64,000 nucleotides of DNA from JADLHS01 sp964561105 (lineage in GTDB: Bacteria > Verrucomicrobiota > Verrucomicrobiia > Limisphaerales > JADLHS01), in contig CAZLOH010000016.1 in the NCBI GenBank assembly GCA_964561105.1, positions 26,097 through 90,096 on the forward strand. The letters run 5' to 3'. The notes beneath the pieces are model-generated. The model saw only the letters and a program-made list of their open reading frames with translations. It made no database searches and had not been told where the DNA came from. Shown one piece after another: positions 16,444-27,197 of this stretch. Position 1 is the stretch's first letter. Each line of letters starts with the position of its first letter. A program made the translations under genes and the position numbers.

Positions 16444-17802
16444 TCATTCGTAGCGCAACGCCTGGATTGGATCCAGGCGCGCGGCTTTGAACGCGGGATA
16501 CAGGCCGGCGATAATCCCCACCAACGCGCTGAAGAGCATCGAAATCAGCATGGGCGAGGTTGTGATGACCGGCGCATTCTGCGTGGGCGAAAGCACCGAG
16601 AGCAGATGCACCAGCCCGTACGAGGCCACCAAACCGAGCAGCGCGCCGGTGAAGGCGATGACGATGCCTTCGGTAAGAATTTGGGAAAAGATCGCGACGC
16701 CCGTGGCCCCAATAGCCTTGCAGATGCCGATCTCGCGGATGCGCTCGTTGATGCTGGCGAGCATGATGTTCATGATGCCAATCCCGCCCACCAGCAGCGC
16801 GATGGCGGCGATGATGCCGCCGCTCAACCGCGCGTTGCGAATCTGTTTGGCGATGGATTCGAGTTCGTTCTCGCGCGTGCGGAAGTTGAAATCTTCGATG
16901 CCATTGTGGGTGATCATGAGAACATTGCGCGCCTGCTGCAACGCGGCTTCCATTTGATTGAGGTCGGCCACCTTGAAATCCAGGTCGCTCAGGCGTGGAT
17001 CGGGAATGCTGTTGGTCCCACCGGCCACGCTGCCAAAACGCAGCCACATGGTGTGCAGCGGCACATACACGGTGTTGTTCTTGCGCCAGAAGGCCCAGTT
17101 GCCGTGCCCCCAGCCGCGCGCGCGCGCCGGACCGGTGGCCTTGGCTGCGGGCTGGTTTTTCGCCAGCTCACGCTCGCGCTTTTCCTTTTCGCTTTCGTAA
17201 CGCGTGAACATGCCGATGATGGTGAAGGGTTGATCCTGGATGTTGATGGTCTCGCCCAGCGGAATGATCTCGCGCCCGGTTTCCTCCGGCGAACCAAACA
17301 GCTCATCGCGAATGCCCGTGCCAATGACGCAGACCGGGCGCGCGGTTTCCTCATCAATCTCGTTGAAGAACCGGCCGTAGCCGAGCGTGTGCAGGTTCAT
17401 TTCCAGGGCGGACGGCCAGACCCCGACACATTCGGGCGAGCGCGTGCGTTTTTCACCGCGACTGATGATGGCGTCATCGAACGGCTCCAATTGCGGCGAG
17501 AGCAGGCGCACCAACGGCGCGCTGTCGCGCAACGCGTACACGTCCCGCAGCGTGCGTCCGGGCGCTTCATCCGCCAGCGCCTCCTGTTCGGGCGGCACGT
17601 CCTGGTTCTGAATCAGCACCTTGTCCGCGCCCCCCATCGTGATCATGTTTTCCTTCATGCCGTTTTCCATGCCCTTCACGATGGCCGCCATGCCCACCAG
17701 ACTCGCCACGCCGAGAATGATGCCGAGCATGGTCAGGAGCGACCGGAGCTTGTGTGCCCAGACGTCCTTAAGGCCGATCAGCATGGAATTCACCAGGTTC
17801 AT
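16444..17802 (-). CDS. MacB/FtsX-type ABC permease (second of pair)
   Basis: This 452-residue permease has the MacB layout: an N-terminal helix LRSLLTMLGIILGVASLVGM, a periplasmic domain of about 250 residues, then GGIGIMNIMLASINERIREI followed by GICKAIGATG, and a terminal YPAFKAARLDPIQALRYE. It is clearly paralogous to the gene immediately upstream (17799-19142), from which it probably arose by tandem duplication. The two overlap by four bases (ATGA at 17799-17802). Two permeases could pair as a heterodimer, as LolC/LolE do, driven by the ATPase at 19139. Confidence 0.9.
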   Translation of the reverse strand: MNLVNSMLIGLKDVWAHKLRSLLTMLGIILGVASLVGMAAIVKGMENGMKENMITMGGADKVLIQNQDVPPEQEALADEAPGRTLRDVYALRDSAPLVRLLSPQLEPFDDAIISRGEKRTRSPECVGVWPSALEMNLHTLGYGRFFNEIDEETARPVCVIGTGIRDELFGSPEETGREIIPLGETINIQDQPFTIIGMFTRYESEKEKRERELAKNQPAAKATGPARARGWGHGNWAFWRKNNTVYVPLHTMWLRFGSVAGGTNSIPDPRLSDLDFKVADLNQMEAALQQARNVLMITHNGIEDFNFRTRENELESIAKQIRNARLSGGIIAAIALLVGGIGIMNIMLASINERIREIGICKAIGATGVAIFSQILTEGIVIAFTGALLGLVASYGLVHLLSVLSPTQNAPVITTSPMLISMLFSALVGIIAGLYPAFKAARLDPIQALRYE

Positions 17803-19138
17803 TCGTAACGCAAGGCAAGCATGGGGCTGAGTTTGGCGGCTTTAACGGCGGGGATCAGCCCGGCCATGATGCCGATGGTGACACTGGAGAGAAAGGCCAC
17901 GCCGAGGGCGGCCGCGGTGACAATCGGTTCGTTCTCGGTGGGGGAAAGCGACCCCAGCAAATACACCAGCCCGTAAGCGGTCGCCAGCCCGGCCAGCCCG
18001 CCAATCACCGCAATGACCAGGCTCTCGACGAGCACCTGGGTGAAGATGTTTTCCGTGGTCGCCCCGATCGCCTTGCGCACGCCGATCTCGCGCACCCGCC
18101 CCGAAATGCTGGCGAGCATGATGTTCATGATGCCAATGCCGCCGACGAGCAGGCTGATGGCCGCAATCGTCCCGCCGCTCATCCGTGCGTTGCGAACAAA
18201 CGTGTCAATGTTGTCCGCCCAATCCTCCTGGGTGCGAAAGGAAAAATCCTCGATGCCCTTGTGCGTGCTGAAGAGGACATTGCGCACCTGCTGGATCGCC
18301 GTGTTCATCCGGCTGACGTCGTGGATCATCACCTCGATGGACGACAGCGGCACGTTGCCGGAAGTGTCGGCGGTGGCATCCGTTCCTCCAGCCACGCCGC
18401 TGCCAAATTTGAGCGTGGCTGTGCCCAGCGGCAGATAGATGCTGCTGTTCTTGAGCCAGAAAACGAAATTGCCGCGCCGCCGGGTCTTGTTCTTTTGGTT
18501 CAACCCCAGTTCGCGTTCCTTGCGTTCCTGTTCGCTCTCGTAGTGTTTGAACATGCCGATGATGGTGAAGGCCTGGCCGTTGATGAGGAGGGTGTCGCCA
18601 ATGGGGATGATTTCACGGCCGACCTCCGCCGGCGAGCCGAACAACTCGTCGCGCACGTTTGTGCCGATGACACAGACACTGCGCGCCTGCTCGTCGTCAA
18701 TCGCGTTGAACATGCGGCCGTGGGCGATTTCGTGCTCATACAATTCCAGCACCACCGGCCACGCGCCCGAACAGATAAACGGGCGGAACGATTTGCCATT
18801 CGCCGTCACCGTGGGCCGGGGTACGCGATATTCGGGGGAAACCTTCGTCACCAGCGGCGCGCTGGCTTGCAGCGCATAGACGTCGTTCATCGTCAGTCCC
18901 ATTGCCTGGTCCTGCAAATGCCGTTGTTCCACCGGCACCTCGGAGGGTTCAATGCGGATCTTCTGCAACCCGCCAATGGCCACCAGGGCCTCCTTGGCGC
19001 CGGATTCCATGCCTTTGACCAGGGCCGACATCGCCACCAGACTCGAGACGCCCAGGATGATGCCCAGCATGGTCAGCAGCGAGCGGAACTTGTGCGACCA
19101 GATTTCCTTCAGCCCGACGACGATCGCGTTCCCGAAGT

Positions 19139-19142
<4 letters not shown>
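17799..19142 (-). CDS. MacB/FtsX-type ABC permease (first of pair)
   Basis: This 447-residue paralogue of the next gene shares the blocks LRSLLTMLGIILGVSSLVAM, GREIIPIGDTLLINGQAFTI, GGIGIMNIMLASISGRVREI and VKAAKLSPMLALRYE. It overlaps the ATPase gene by four bases upstream (ATGA at 19139-19142) and the second permease by four downstream, so the three genes are probably translationally coupled. No outer-membrane factor gene lies in this operon; the TolC-like protein at 9707-11407 or another one may serve it. Confidence 0.9.
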
Positions 19143-19873
<731 letters not shown>

Positions 19874-19893
19874 GAGGCGAAGCGGTGAGTGGG

Positions 19894-21084
19894 TCAGGCG
19901 TGTTGCCGGTTTGCGGCGCCGGGTGAGCGGCTTTGGGTGTCGCGCGTCTGGCCGGAGTTTTTGCCCGGCGTTTCCCCGACCACCGGCGCATCAATTTTCT
20001 CCTTGGGCGGCTGCTCCAGGGTGACCTGTTCGCCCGCCGTCAATCCCTTCTGAACTTCCGCATAGAAATAATCCGACACCCCGATCTGGACCGGACGCCG
20101 CTGGTAGCGGCCGTTCTTCATCACATAAACATAGCGCTCCCTCTGTTGCGTGCCGGGATTCCGCTCCGTGAACACGGCCGCCAACGGCACCGCCACCACG
20201 TTGTCCACCGAGGCGACGGGAATTTGAATGTTCGCCGTCATGCCGGGCCGCACGCGGCTGTCCACGTTTTGCAACAGGATGCGGACGGCGAACCCCTTGA
20301 TGTTGTTCTTCACGGTCGCCTGCGGGGCGATGCGCTCCACCTTGCCGGTCATTTTCAAACCGGCCACAGCTTCCACCTGCACCTCCACCTCCTGCTTCAG
20401 ACTCAGACGCGCGACGTCGGCCTGGTTGATGTGCGCGTTGATGATCATGTCGGTGAGGTTGGCAATGGTGAGCACCTCCGTGCCGCTGTTGAATCCGCCC
20501 GAGCCGGACACGGCCTGACCGACCGAGACCGGCCGCGTCAGAATGGTGCAATCGAAGGGGGCCACGATCCGCGTTTTGCGCAACCGGTCTTCCACCAGTT
20601 CCATGGACTTCTCGGCCTGGCCCAGGGTGTTCTTGGCCAGTTCGTATTGCGTCTTGGTGTCCTCGAACAGCTCCTTGGAAATGAGCTTCTCGTCAAAGAG
20701 CGCCCGGCTGCGGTCATAATTGCGCTCGGCCTGGTCCAACTCCAGTTTGGCGCGCTCGATCGCCTTCTGTTGCGATTCCTTTTCAATCTGCAAGTCGCGA
20801 TCGTCGAGTTGAAACAGCATTTCGCCTTTATGCACCGCATCCCCGATGTCCACCGGCAACTGCAGGATGCGCCCGTTCACCTCGGGCCGGACGGAAACCT
20901 GGTCCGCCGGGCCGATCTCGCCGGCGGCGTTGATGGCAAAATGAATGTCTCGCGCCTCCACCGTGGCGCTGGTGGGGCGGGAGTCCGGGCCGGCTTGCGC
21001 TTCGGCGGCCTTGTGGGTTCGCCAATACCACCCACCCGCCGCGATTCCGGTGATGATAACAATGACTAGGATCGCTTTTTTCAC
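19894..21084 (-). CDS. MacA/HlyD-type periplasmic adaptor
   Basis: This 396-residue adaptor is of standard family length. It has an N-terminal membrane anchor (AILVIVIITGIAAGGWYW), a first lipoyl half with VRPEVNGRILQLPVDIGDAV, a coiled-coil hairpin (about residues 95-165), a second lipoyl half (KTRIVAPFDCTILTRPVSVG) and barrel/proximal domains ending in a charged tail. It starts at GTG 21084, and the visible Shine-Dalgarno is weak. It is the first gene of the 21084-16444 operon. Confidence 0.87.
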   Translation of the reverse strand: MKKAILVIVIITGIAAGGWYWRTHKAAEAQAGPDSRPTSATVEARDIHFAINAAGEIGPADQVSVRPEVNGRILQLPVDIGDAVHKGEMLFQLDDRDLQIEKESQQKAIERAKLELDQAERNYDRSRALFDEKLISKELFEDTKTQYELAKNTLGQAEKSMELVEDRLRKTRIVAPFDCTILTRPVSVGQAVSGSGGFNSGTEVLTIANLTDMIINAHINQADVARLSLKQEVEVQVEAVAGLKMTGKVERIAPQATVKNNIKGFAVRILLQNVDSRVRPGMTANIQIPVASVDNVVAVPLAAVFTERNPGTQQRERYVYVMKNGRYQRRPVQIGVSDYFYAEVQKGLTAGEQVTLEQPPKEKIDAPVVGETPGKNSGQTRDTQSRSPGAANRQHA

Positions 21085-21395
21085 AATAATCAGATCAAGA
21101 ATAGAATGCCGCCAGTTGAGCGCAAACAGGAAATGCCCGTAACCATGACACGAATCTCAAAGAAATGACGACTTTTGCCGCCGGTTTGTTCAAATTGAAC
21201 CGCATCGAAGTGTGCCGGGGGAAGCCAGGGTCCACCGTCATCTGTCGGCCAGGGCAGTCTCCGTGAATGGGGGCGGAGTTAGGCGTCGCTGGCCGTCGGA
21301 ACGTCGCGGTTTATCCCATCCACGCCTCGAACGAGTTCGCCGACGATTTTCGCCGCCACCAGGCTCGGTGTCGCAGCATCGTCAGACAGCGCCGT
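21085..21395. other. intergenic stretch upstream of adaptor operon
   Basis: No gene is supported in these 311 bases. They must contain the promoter of the adaptor operon. A perfect 13-base palindrome with central A, GTTCAAATTGAAC (21188-21200), could be an operator; nothing else confirms it. Confidence 0.4.
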
Positions 21396-22349
21396 TCAAG
21401 CGAAAGCTTTCCGTAACATTGCAATGCTCTTGGGCACGGCAATGTCGGGATTCTCCTTGCCCTCGAACTCCAGCGAGACGTAGCCGGAGTAGTTCACGTC
21501 GGCCAGAATTCTGGCGATGCGCGGGTAATCCAGGTCGAGCGTGTACCATTCGCCGCCGCCGTAATAGGTTTTGGCCTGCACGTAAATGGTCTTGGGCGCG
21601 ATCAGTTTCAACTTGTCGTACGGGTCTTCGAGAAAATTTCCGGTGTCCATCAGCGCGCCGAGCCAGGGCGAGGGGATGTGATTGAGGATGCGCAACTGGC
21701 CTTCCGGCGTGCGCGCCAGTCCCCAGTGATTTTCCAGTGCGAGCATCACGCCGCTCTCCGCCGCCTTGGGCAGACAACGCTCGATGCCGTCAATCACCCA
21801 TTTGAAACCCTCTTCCTCGGTGTGACCCGGCAACACCGGCTCGATGCCGCGCTGGCGCATGAGTTCATCGAAATCCCCGACCGTGTTCCAGCGCCCCGTG
21901 TTGATGCGCAGGCAGGGCACGCCCAGTTCGTGACAGATATCAATGCACTTCTTGGTGTGTTCCACGTCCCGCGTCACCCGGGCCGGATCGGGATTCAGGA
22001 ATGATTGATGGGTGGAAAGACACACCAGGGCCGTGCCGTTGCGAAAGGCCTGACGTTTGAGTTTTTGCAGATAAACGCGGTGTGCCGCGGTCAATGGTTC
22101 GCGCTCCGGGATGTCCATCTGCCGGTGCAGAATGTCCACACCGTCCACGCCAATCTCGGCGGCCTTGTCAATCACGGTTTCAATCGAAACCTTGGGGTCG
22201 CGAAAATGCCAGTAGGAATAAGTCGCGAGACCGAACTTGATGCGTTTCGGGAAATGCACGGCGGCCGGCTGATGGTCCTCGGCCCGCGCGCCCAGCGCGA
22301 GCGCGCCGCCCAGACAGGCGCTGGCGGCAAAAAAATGGCGACGATTCAT
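21396..22349 (-). CDS. secreted TIM-barrel sugar isomerase/epimerase-like protein
   Basis: This 317-residue AP-endonuclease-2/xylose-isomerase-like TIM barrel has an N-terminal export signal (MNRRHFFAASACLGGALALG) with a weak twin-arginine look. Conserved segments include IETVIDKAAEIGVDGVDILH, VPCLRINTGRW, VMLALENHWGLARTPEGQLR, GALMDTGNF and GYVSLEFEGKE, which supply the metal-binding Glu, Asp and His residues. The ATG at 22349 overlaps the upstream gene stop by four bases. It ends a cluster with Gfo/Idh/MocA dehydrogenases, so I infer a role in breakdown of an oxidised or keto-sugar. Confidence 0.82.
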   Translation of the reverse strand: MNRRHFFAASACLGGALALGARAEDHQPAAVHFPKRIKFGLATYSYWHFRDPKVSIETVIDKAAEIGVDGVDILHRQMDIPEREPLTAAHRVYLQKLKRQAFRNGTALVCLSTHQSFLNPDPARVTRDVEHTKKCIDICHELGVPCLRINTGRWNTVGDFDELMRQRGIEPVLPGHTEEEGFKWVIDGIERCLPKAAESGVMLALENHWGLARTPEGQLRILNHIPSPWLGALMDTGNFLEDPYDKLKLIAPKTIYVQAKTYYGGGEWYTLDLDYPRIARILADVNYSGYVSLEFEGKENPDIAVPKSIAMLRKAFA

Positions 22350-23791
22350 GGTTGGTGGGGGTCGAGTGAACGAATCTTGATGTTGCGGAACATGACCTGG
22401 CCGTGGTCGCCCTGCAGGGCGAGGTAGCCTGAACCCGACTTGGCGAACAACGGCATCTGGCCGAATTTGCTCTTCGCCACGCGCGCGTTGAAATCCTCGC
22501 TGCCCAGCATGTACTCGAGGTATTTCACGCCGTTGATGAAGTGTTCGCACTTTTTCGGGGTGATGATCAGGCGGACGTGATTCCACTCGCCCGCCGGTTT
22601 GGTGGCGTCCAGTGGCTTGCCGGTCTTGGGATCATCCGGTGGTTGATACAGCGCGTAAAGCCAGCCACAACGCTGCGGGTCCGCAGCCTTGGCATTGTCT
22701 TCGAGTTGAAATTCCGGTCCGGTGGCCCAGACCGCGCCGCCTTCATCCGTGACATGGTAGATGATGCCGCTGTTGCCGCCCGGGGAGATGTTGTAATCCA
22801 GTTGCAACTCGAACGCGCCGAACTTCTGTCGGGTGACCAGGTCGCCGGCGTTATGCGGATCCGCGCACACCAGATCACCATCCTTGACCTGCCAGCCGGG
22901 CCGGACGCCGTCGTGTTTGAAATTGTGCCAGCCGGTGAAGTCCACGCCGTTGAACAGCAACTGCCAGCCCGCCGCCTTCTCGGCGGCGGTGAGCGTGTTG
23001 TTGCCGGCCTCCCCCTTCGCCGCGAGTTGCGGCTCCACCGACGCCTTCCACTCGTCATTCAACGCGGCCAGCGGTTTGCCGGTCCACTGCGTCCAGAGCG
23101 CGTCCGTGTATTTGCCTTCGCGACAGGCGGCGTTCACTTTCGTGATCAGGTTATGATGCTCGTCGTAGTGTTCCACCACATAGTTGAGAAAATTGGCGGT
23201 GACACGATACCTGCCGTCATAGTTGAGCTTGGGATTCCGCTGGCTTTGCAGCCACACTAGGTCCGCCCCGTGGCTTTGTGGTTCATACTTGAACCAGCGG
23301 ATGTAGTCGGGAATGCCCTCGACCAACCAGCCCGGCGCCTGCGTTCCATCCGGGTTGTGCCGCCGACCCCAGCCATAGTTTTGCACCACATGAATCTCTT
23401 CGTGCAACAGCGCGCCGATGGCTTCGCCGTTCAACTCCCTGGCGAGCCATTTGGCATTGGCCGTGATTTTCGTCCCGCTCGTCGCGGCCACGCCGCTCCC
23501 GGGCTTGATGACCACGCTGAAATGTTTGGGGGCTTTGTAACCTTCACTCGGCAGCATCGCCACCAGCTTCGGATACCATTCGGCGAGCACCGGGGCCAGT
23601 TTTTGGTCCGCCCATTCCTTCAGGTCCGGGGCGGCGGACGTATCTATGGAAATCTTGCAATGACCATCGCTCGACTCGGTGACAAACGGATCGGCCGCAA
23701 ATCCCAGAGCAAGGGAAGCCAGCAAAGCCGAGGCAACGGCGGCCGGCCGGAGTTGAGGTGAATGCGACATGCGGAATGAACGATGATTCAT
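22346..23791 (-). CDS. secreted basic-secretory-protein peptidase domain fused to DUF1080
   Basis: This protein of about 481 residues has a Sec signal (VASALLASLALGFAADP). The N-terminal half resembles the plant/bacterial basic secretory protein peptidase family, with the zinc motif LLHEEIHVVQNYGWG. The C-terminal half is a DUF1080/concanavalin-like domain (GWQLLFNGVDFTGWHNF, then FGAFELQLDYNISPGGNSGI and GEWNHVRLIITPKKCEHFING), which in relatives acts on 3-keto-disaccharides or binds carbohydrate. Fusion of these two domains is uncommon in my experience. The start is ATG 23791 or 23770. It precedes the TIM-barrel gene with a four-base overlap. Confidence 0.8.
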   Translation of the reverse strand: MNHRSFRMSHSPQLRPAAVASALLASLALGFAADPFVTESSDGHCKISIDTSAAPDLKEWADQKLAPVLAEWYPKLVAMLPSEGYKAPKHFSVVIKPGSGVAATSGTKITANAKWLARELNGEAIGALLHEEIHVVQNYGWGRRHNPDGTQAPGWLVEGIPDYIRWFKYEPQSHGADLVWLQSQRNPKLNYDGRYRVTANFLNYVVEHYDEHHNLITKVNAACREGKYTDALWTQWTGKPLAALNDEWKASVEPQLAAKGEAGNNTLTAAEKAAGWQLLFNGVDFTGWHNFKHDGVRPGWQVKDGDLVCADPHNAGDLVTRQKFGAFELQLDYNISPGGNSGIIYHVTDEGGAVWATGPEFQLEDNAKAADPQRCGWLYALYQPPDDPKTGKPLDATKPAGEWNHVRLIITPKKCEHFINGVKYLEYMLGSEDFNARVAKSKFGQMPLFAKSGSGYLALQGDHGQVMFRNIKIRSLDPHQP

Positions 23792-24030
23792 GTTAGTGGT
23801 GGATTTGGCTGGGCGTGATTGCCCCAAAGCGTGGTTCGCCGAAGCACAGGGGAGCGGGACTCTCGCGTCAGGTAATCCGGCCGGAGGGCCGGCGATTTCC
23901 TGTGCGACTCGGATGAGTTCGAGGTCATCTAATCAAGGCAAGGCGTGGCAACGCCCACCCAATTTAGTCACACGCTCGCGCCAGCAAAAGCAATAATCGC
24001 TGAAATTTGGAGGCTGCAACTTTCCGTGGC

Positions 24031-25407
24031 TCAAAGTTTCCAACCTTCGCGATAGGGCGGGTTGATAAAGGCATTGGCCGGCTTGTGATTCGTGAACCGC
24101 ACTTGCTGATCATCCCAGTTCAGGGTCTGGCCGGGAAAACGGAGCGCGATCAAGCCGAGCAACGCGAGTTGCGTGAGCGCCCCGCCGTAATCGAAATTCG
24201 ACCCCGCCGGGCGTCCGTTGCGAATCGCGTCCGTCCAATCCCACGCGTGACTTTTGACGCGGGGAATTTTCTCGGCCGGCGCGTTCTTGCCCGAGTGTTG
24301 TTCCATGAGTTTGTCCGGCAGAATCTGGCAGTTGCCCGCGCCGTGCGAACCGTGGACGATCATCCCCTTGTCGCCAAAGATGATTGCGCCGGTGCCCGGG
24401 ACCTTGTCTTCCGTCGTGAACTCCGCCGGACGCGGAATGGCGATGTTCCCGTCATACCAGATCAGCTTCACCGGACCGCGTTCCGCTTTGGCCGGAAATT
24501 CAAACGTGATTTTCGTTCCGGCCGGATAGGTCAGCCCCTGCGTTTCGACATCGTAGCCCGGGGCTTCGGCCAGCACGCTGGTCGGCGCGCCCAGGTTCAA
24601 CGCCCAGAAGGCCGGGTCCACCACGTGACAAATCCAGTCGCCAATGGCGCCGCCCCCGTACCACAGCCAGCCGCGCCAACTCGCCGGTACCCAGAGCGGC
24701 GAGTACGGTTGAAATTCCGCCGGCCCCACCCACAGGTCGTAATCGAGACCCTTGGGCACGGCGTGTTTTTCCGCCAGCTTCGGCAGGTTGCGGATCTGAC
24801 TGTACGCCGCCGGGTAGGCATCCGTGCCGGCGTGAACCGTGTGAACCTTCCCGATGGCGCCGGCCCAGACCCATTCGCACACGCGGCGGATCGTATCAAA
24901 CGAATGTCCCTGATTGCCCATCTGCGTGATGACTTTGTACTGGTGCGCCGCCGCCATCAGCGTGCGGACTTCGTGGATGTTATGCGTGAGCGGCTTTTCG
25001 CAATAAACATGCTTGCCGCGCCGCATGGCTTCCAAGGCGATGATGGCGTGGGTGTGATCCGGCGTGCCGATGATCACGGCGTCCAGACCCGCGCCCATCT
25101 GGTCGAACATTTCACGATAGTCCGTGAACCGGCGGGCCTTCGGGTACTTCGCGGCTTCCTTGGCGGAGTAACTGGCATCCACGTCGCACAACGCCACCAT
25201 GTTTTCACCCAACTCCGCGACCGCGTCCACGTCGCTGCCACCGCGATTGCCAATGCCGATGCCGGCGACGTTGAGCTTGTCGTTCGCTGAACGCCGTTCC
25301 GCCCCGCGCAGCAGGCGGCCCGGGAGAATGTTGAACGCCGCAACGCCCACGCCGGCGCGCCGGATGAATTTTCGACGACTCAGGAGCTGGGTTCGGGTTT
25401 GGTTCAT
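24031..25407 (-). CDS. Tat-exported Gfo/Idh/MocA oxidoreductase (paralogue 2)
   Basis: This is a dehydrogenase of about 458 residues. The twin-arginine signal SRRKFIRRAGVGVAAFNILP is followed by a Rossmann fold (VAGIGIGNRGGSDVDAVAEL, with DAVIIGTPDHTHA) and the catalytic lysine motif HVYCEKPLTH. The C-terminal domain contains WVGPAEFQPYSPLWVP. It probably oxidises a sugar with NAD(P) outside the cytoplasm. ATG 25407 is preferred because GAGG lies six bases upstream; a TTG at 25422 is less likely. It is a tandem copy of the gene at 25419-26795. Confidence 0.88.
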   Translation of the reverse strand: MNQTRTQLLSRRKFIRRAGVGVAAFNILPGRLLRGAERRSANDKLNVAGIGIGNRGGSDVDAVAELGENMVALCDVDASYSAKEAAKYPKARRFTDYREMFDQMGAGLDAVIIGTPDHTHAIIALEAMRRGKHVYCEKPLTHNIHEVRTLMAAAHQYKVITQMGNQGHSFDTIRRVCEWVWAGAIGKVHTVHAGTDAYPAAYSQIRNLPKLAEKHAVPKGLDYDLWVGPAEFQPYSPLWVPASWRGWLWYGGGAIGDWICHVVDPAFWALNLGAPTSVLAEAPGYDVETQGLTYPAGTKITFEFPAKAERGPVKLIWYDGNIAIPRPAEFTTEDKVPGTGAIIFGDKGMIVHGSHGAGNCQILPDKLMEQHSGKNAPAEKIPRVKSHAWDWTDAIRNGRPAGSNFDYGGALTQLALLGLIALRFPGQTLNWDDQQVRFTNHKPANAFINPPYREGWKL

Positions 25408-25418
25408 CGTGACCTCAT

Positions 25419-26795
25419 TCAAAGTTTCCAGCCCGCGCGATACGGCGGATTCAGAAAGGCGTTGGCCGGCTTGTGATTCGTGAACCGCACCTTGCGTTCA
25501 TCCCAGTGCAGCGTCTGCCCTGGGAAGCGCAGGGCGATCAATCCCAGCAACGCCACCTGGGTCAGCGCCCCGCCGTAATCGAAATTCGAGCCCGCCGGAC
25601 GATTGTTCCGAATCGCGTCCGCCCAATCCCAGGCATGGCCTTTCACGCGCGGGATCTTTTCTGCCGGCGCGTTCTTGCCCGAGTATTGCTCCATCAAACT
25701 GTCCGGCAGGATTTGGCAATTGCCCGCGCCGTGTGAACCGTGGACGATCATTCCCTTGTCGCCAAAAATGATCGCGCCCGTGCCGGGGACTTTGTCATCC
25801 GTCGTGAACTCCGCCGGGCGCGGAATGTGGATGTTTCCATCATGCCAGATCAGTTTCACCGGACCGCGCTCCGCCTTGGCGGGAAATTCAAATGTGATCT
25901 TCGTCCCGGCGGGATAGGTCATGCCCTGCGTCTCGACGTCGTAACCCGGCGCTTCGGCCAGCACACTGGTCGGTGCGCCCAGGTCCAACGCCCAGAAGGC
26001 CGGGTCCACCACGTGGCAAATCCAGTCGGCGATGGCGCCGCCACCGTACCACAACCAGCCCCGCCAGTTCCACGGCACCCAGAGCGGCGAGTACGCATGA
26101 AATTCCGCCGGGCCGACCCATAAATCATAGTCCAGGCCTTTGGGCACTTCGTGTTTTTCCGCCAGCTTCGGCAGATTCGGGATCTGGCAATAGACATTCG
26201 GAAACGCATCGGTGCCGGCGTGGACGGTGTGAACTTTTCCGATGGCGCCGGCCCAGATCCATTCGCACACGCGCCGGATGGAATCGCTCGCGTGACCCTG
26301 ATTGCCGAGTTGGGTGATGACTTTGTATTTGTGCGCCGCCGCCATGAGCGCCCGCGCTTCGTGAACGGTGTGCGTGAGCGGCTTTTCGCAATAGACATGC
26401 TTGCCGCGCCGCATGGCCTCCATGGCGATCTGCGCATGATTGTGATCCGGCGTGCCGATGATCACGGCGTCCACGCCCGCGCCCATTTTGTCCAGCATCA
26501 CGCGAAAGTCGGTGAACCGGCGGGCCTTCGGGTATTTGGCAAACTCCGGGGCGGCGTATTTCTCATCCACGTCACAGAGCGCCACCAGGTTTTCACCCAG
26601 GCCGGCCACCTCATCCACATCGTTGCCACCGCGACTGCCAATGCCGATGCCGGCCACGTTCAGCTTGTCGTTCGCCGAACGCCGTTCCGCCCCGCGCACC
26701 AGCGAGCTGGGAAGAAGGTTGAACGCGGCAACGCCCACGCCGGTGCGGTAGATGAACTGTCGGCGACTGAGGGAATTCGTTTTGGTTGGGTTCAT
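25419..26795 (-). CDS. Tat-exported Gfo/Idh/MocA oxidoreductase (paralogue 1)
   Basis: The 458-residue product is colinear with the downstream paralogue and identical over long blocks, including AERRSANDKLNVAGIGIG, HVYCEKPLTH and VHGSHGAGNCQILPD. It carries its own Tat signal (SLSRRQFIYRTGVGVAAFNL). The differences are spread evenly, as expected for a moderately recent tandem duplication with both copies under selection. The two stops and starts are 11 bases apart, so they are probably co-transcribed. ATG 26795 is the start. Confidence 0.88.
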   Translation of the reverse strand: MNPTKTNSLSRRQFIYRTGVGVAAFNLLPSSLVRGAERRSANDKLNVAGIGIGSRGGNDVDEVAGLGENLVALCDVDEKYAAPEFAKYPKARRFTDFRVMLDKMGAGVDAVIIGTPDHNHAQIAMEAMRRGKHVYCEKPLTHTVHEARALMAAAHKYKVITQLGNQGHASDSIRRVCEWIWAGAIGKVHTVHAGTDAFPNVYCQIPNLPKLAEKHEVPKGLDYDLWVGPAEFHAYSPLWVPWNWRGWLWYGGGAIADWICHVVDPAFWALDLGAPTSVLAEAPGYDVETQGMTYPAGTKITFEFPAKAERGPVKLIWHDGNIHIPRPAEFTTDDKVPGTGAIIFGDKGMIVHGSHGAGNCQILPDSLMEQYSGKNAPAEKIPRVKGHAWDWADAIRNNRPAGSNFDYGGALTQVALLGLIALRFPGQTLHWDERKVRFTNHKPANAFLNPPYRAGWKL

Positions 26796-27197
26796 AAAAT
26801 TGTGGTCGTGTTGATTCCAGTAGATTCGATTCGGGCCAATCATTCAAATGTTTTACGCGGCTTTTTCCTGGCCTCTGCGCGACGAGCGCTTCGAGAGCAA
26901 GTTCCGATGAATCCGCACGACGCCTCGCAGCGACTCGAGTCTGAACCGCACTTTGAAAAACAGTCGGGCCTGACCCGGGCACTTCACACTCGTAGCGCCG
27001 GGTTGGGTCTGAGCGAACGAGGTTGGTAGGCCGCGTGCCCCACGCGGCAGGGTGTCAGCCCTTCAAGTTGCGTGTGAAATCTGCTGGCCCGGGAACCAGG
27101 ATTGCATTTCGTGAATGACTCACCGCATCTTGAACCGCATGACACATCGCGACCGAGCTGATTTCCTGTTGCGAAACTGCCGCCCGGAGGTTTGCCG
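26796..27197. other. divergent intergenic region with a repeat
   Basis: These 402 bases separate the divergent Gfo/Idh/MocA and Tat-protein genes and must hold promoters for both. At about 26983-27050 lies a degenerate copy of an interspersed element (CGCCGGGTTGGG ... TAGGCCGCGTGCCCCACGCGGC), also seen reversed at 46717-46797. The last part has a GGAGG site (27186-27190) that sets the start of the next gene. Confidence 0.5.
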
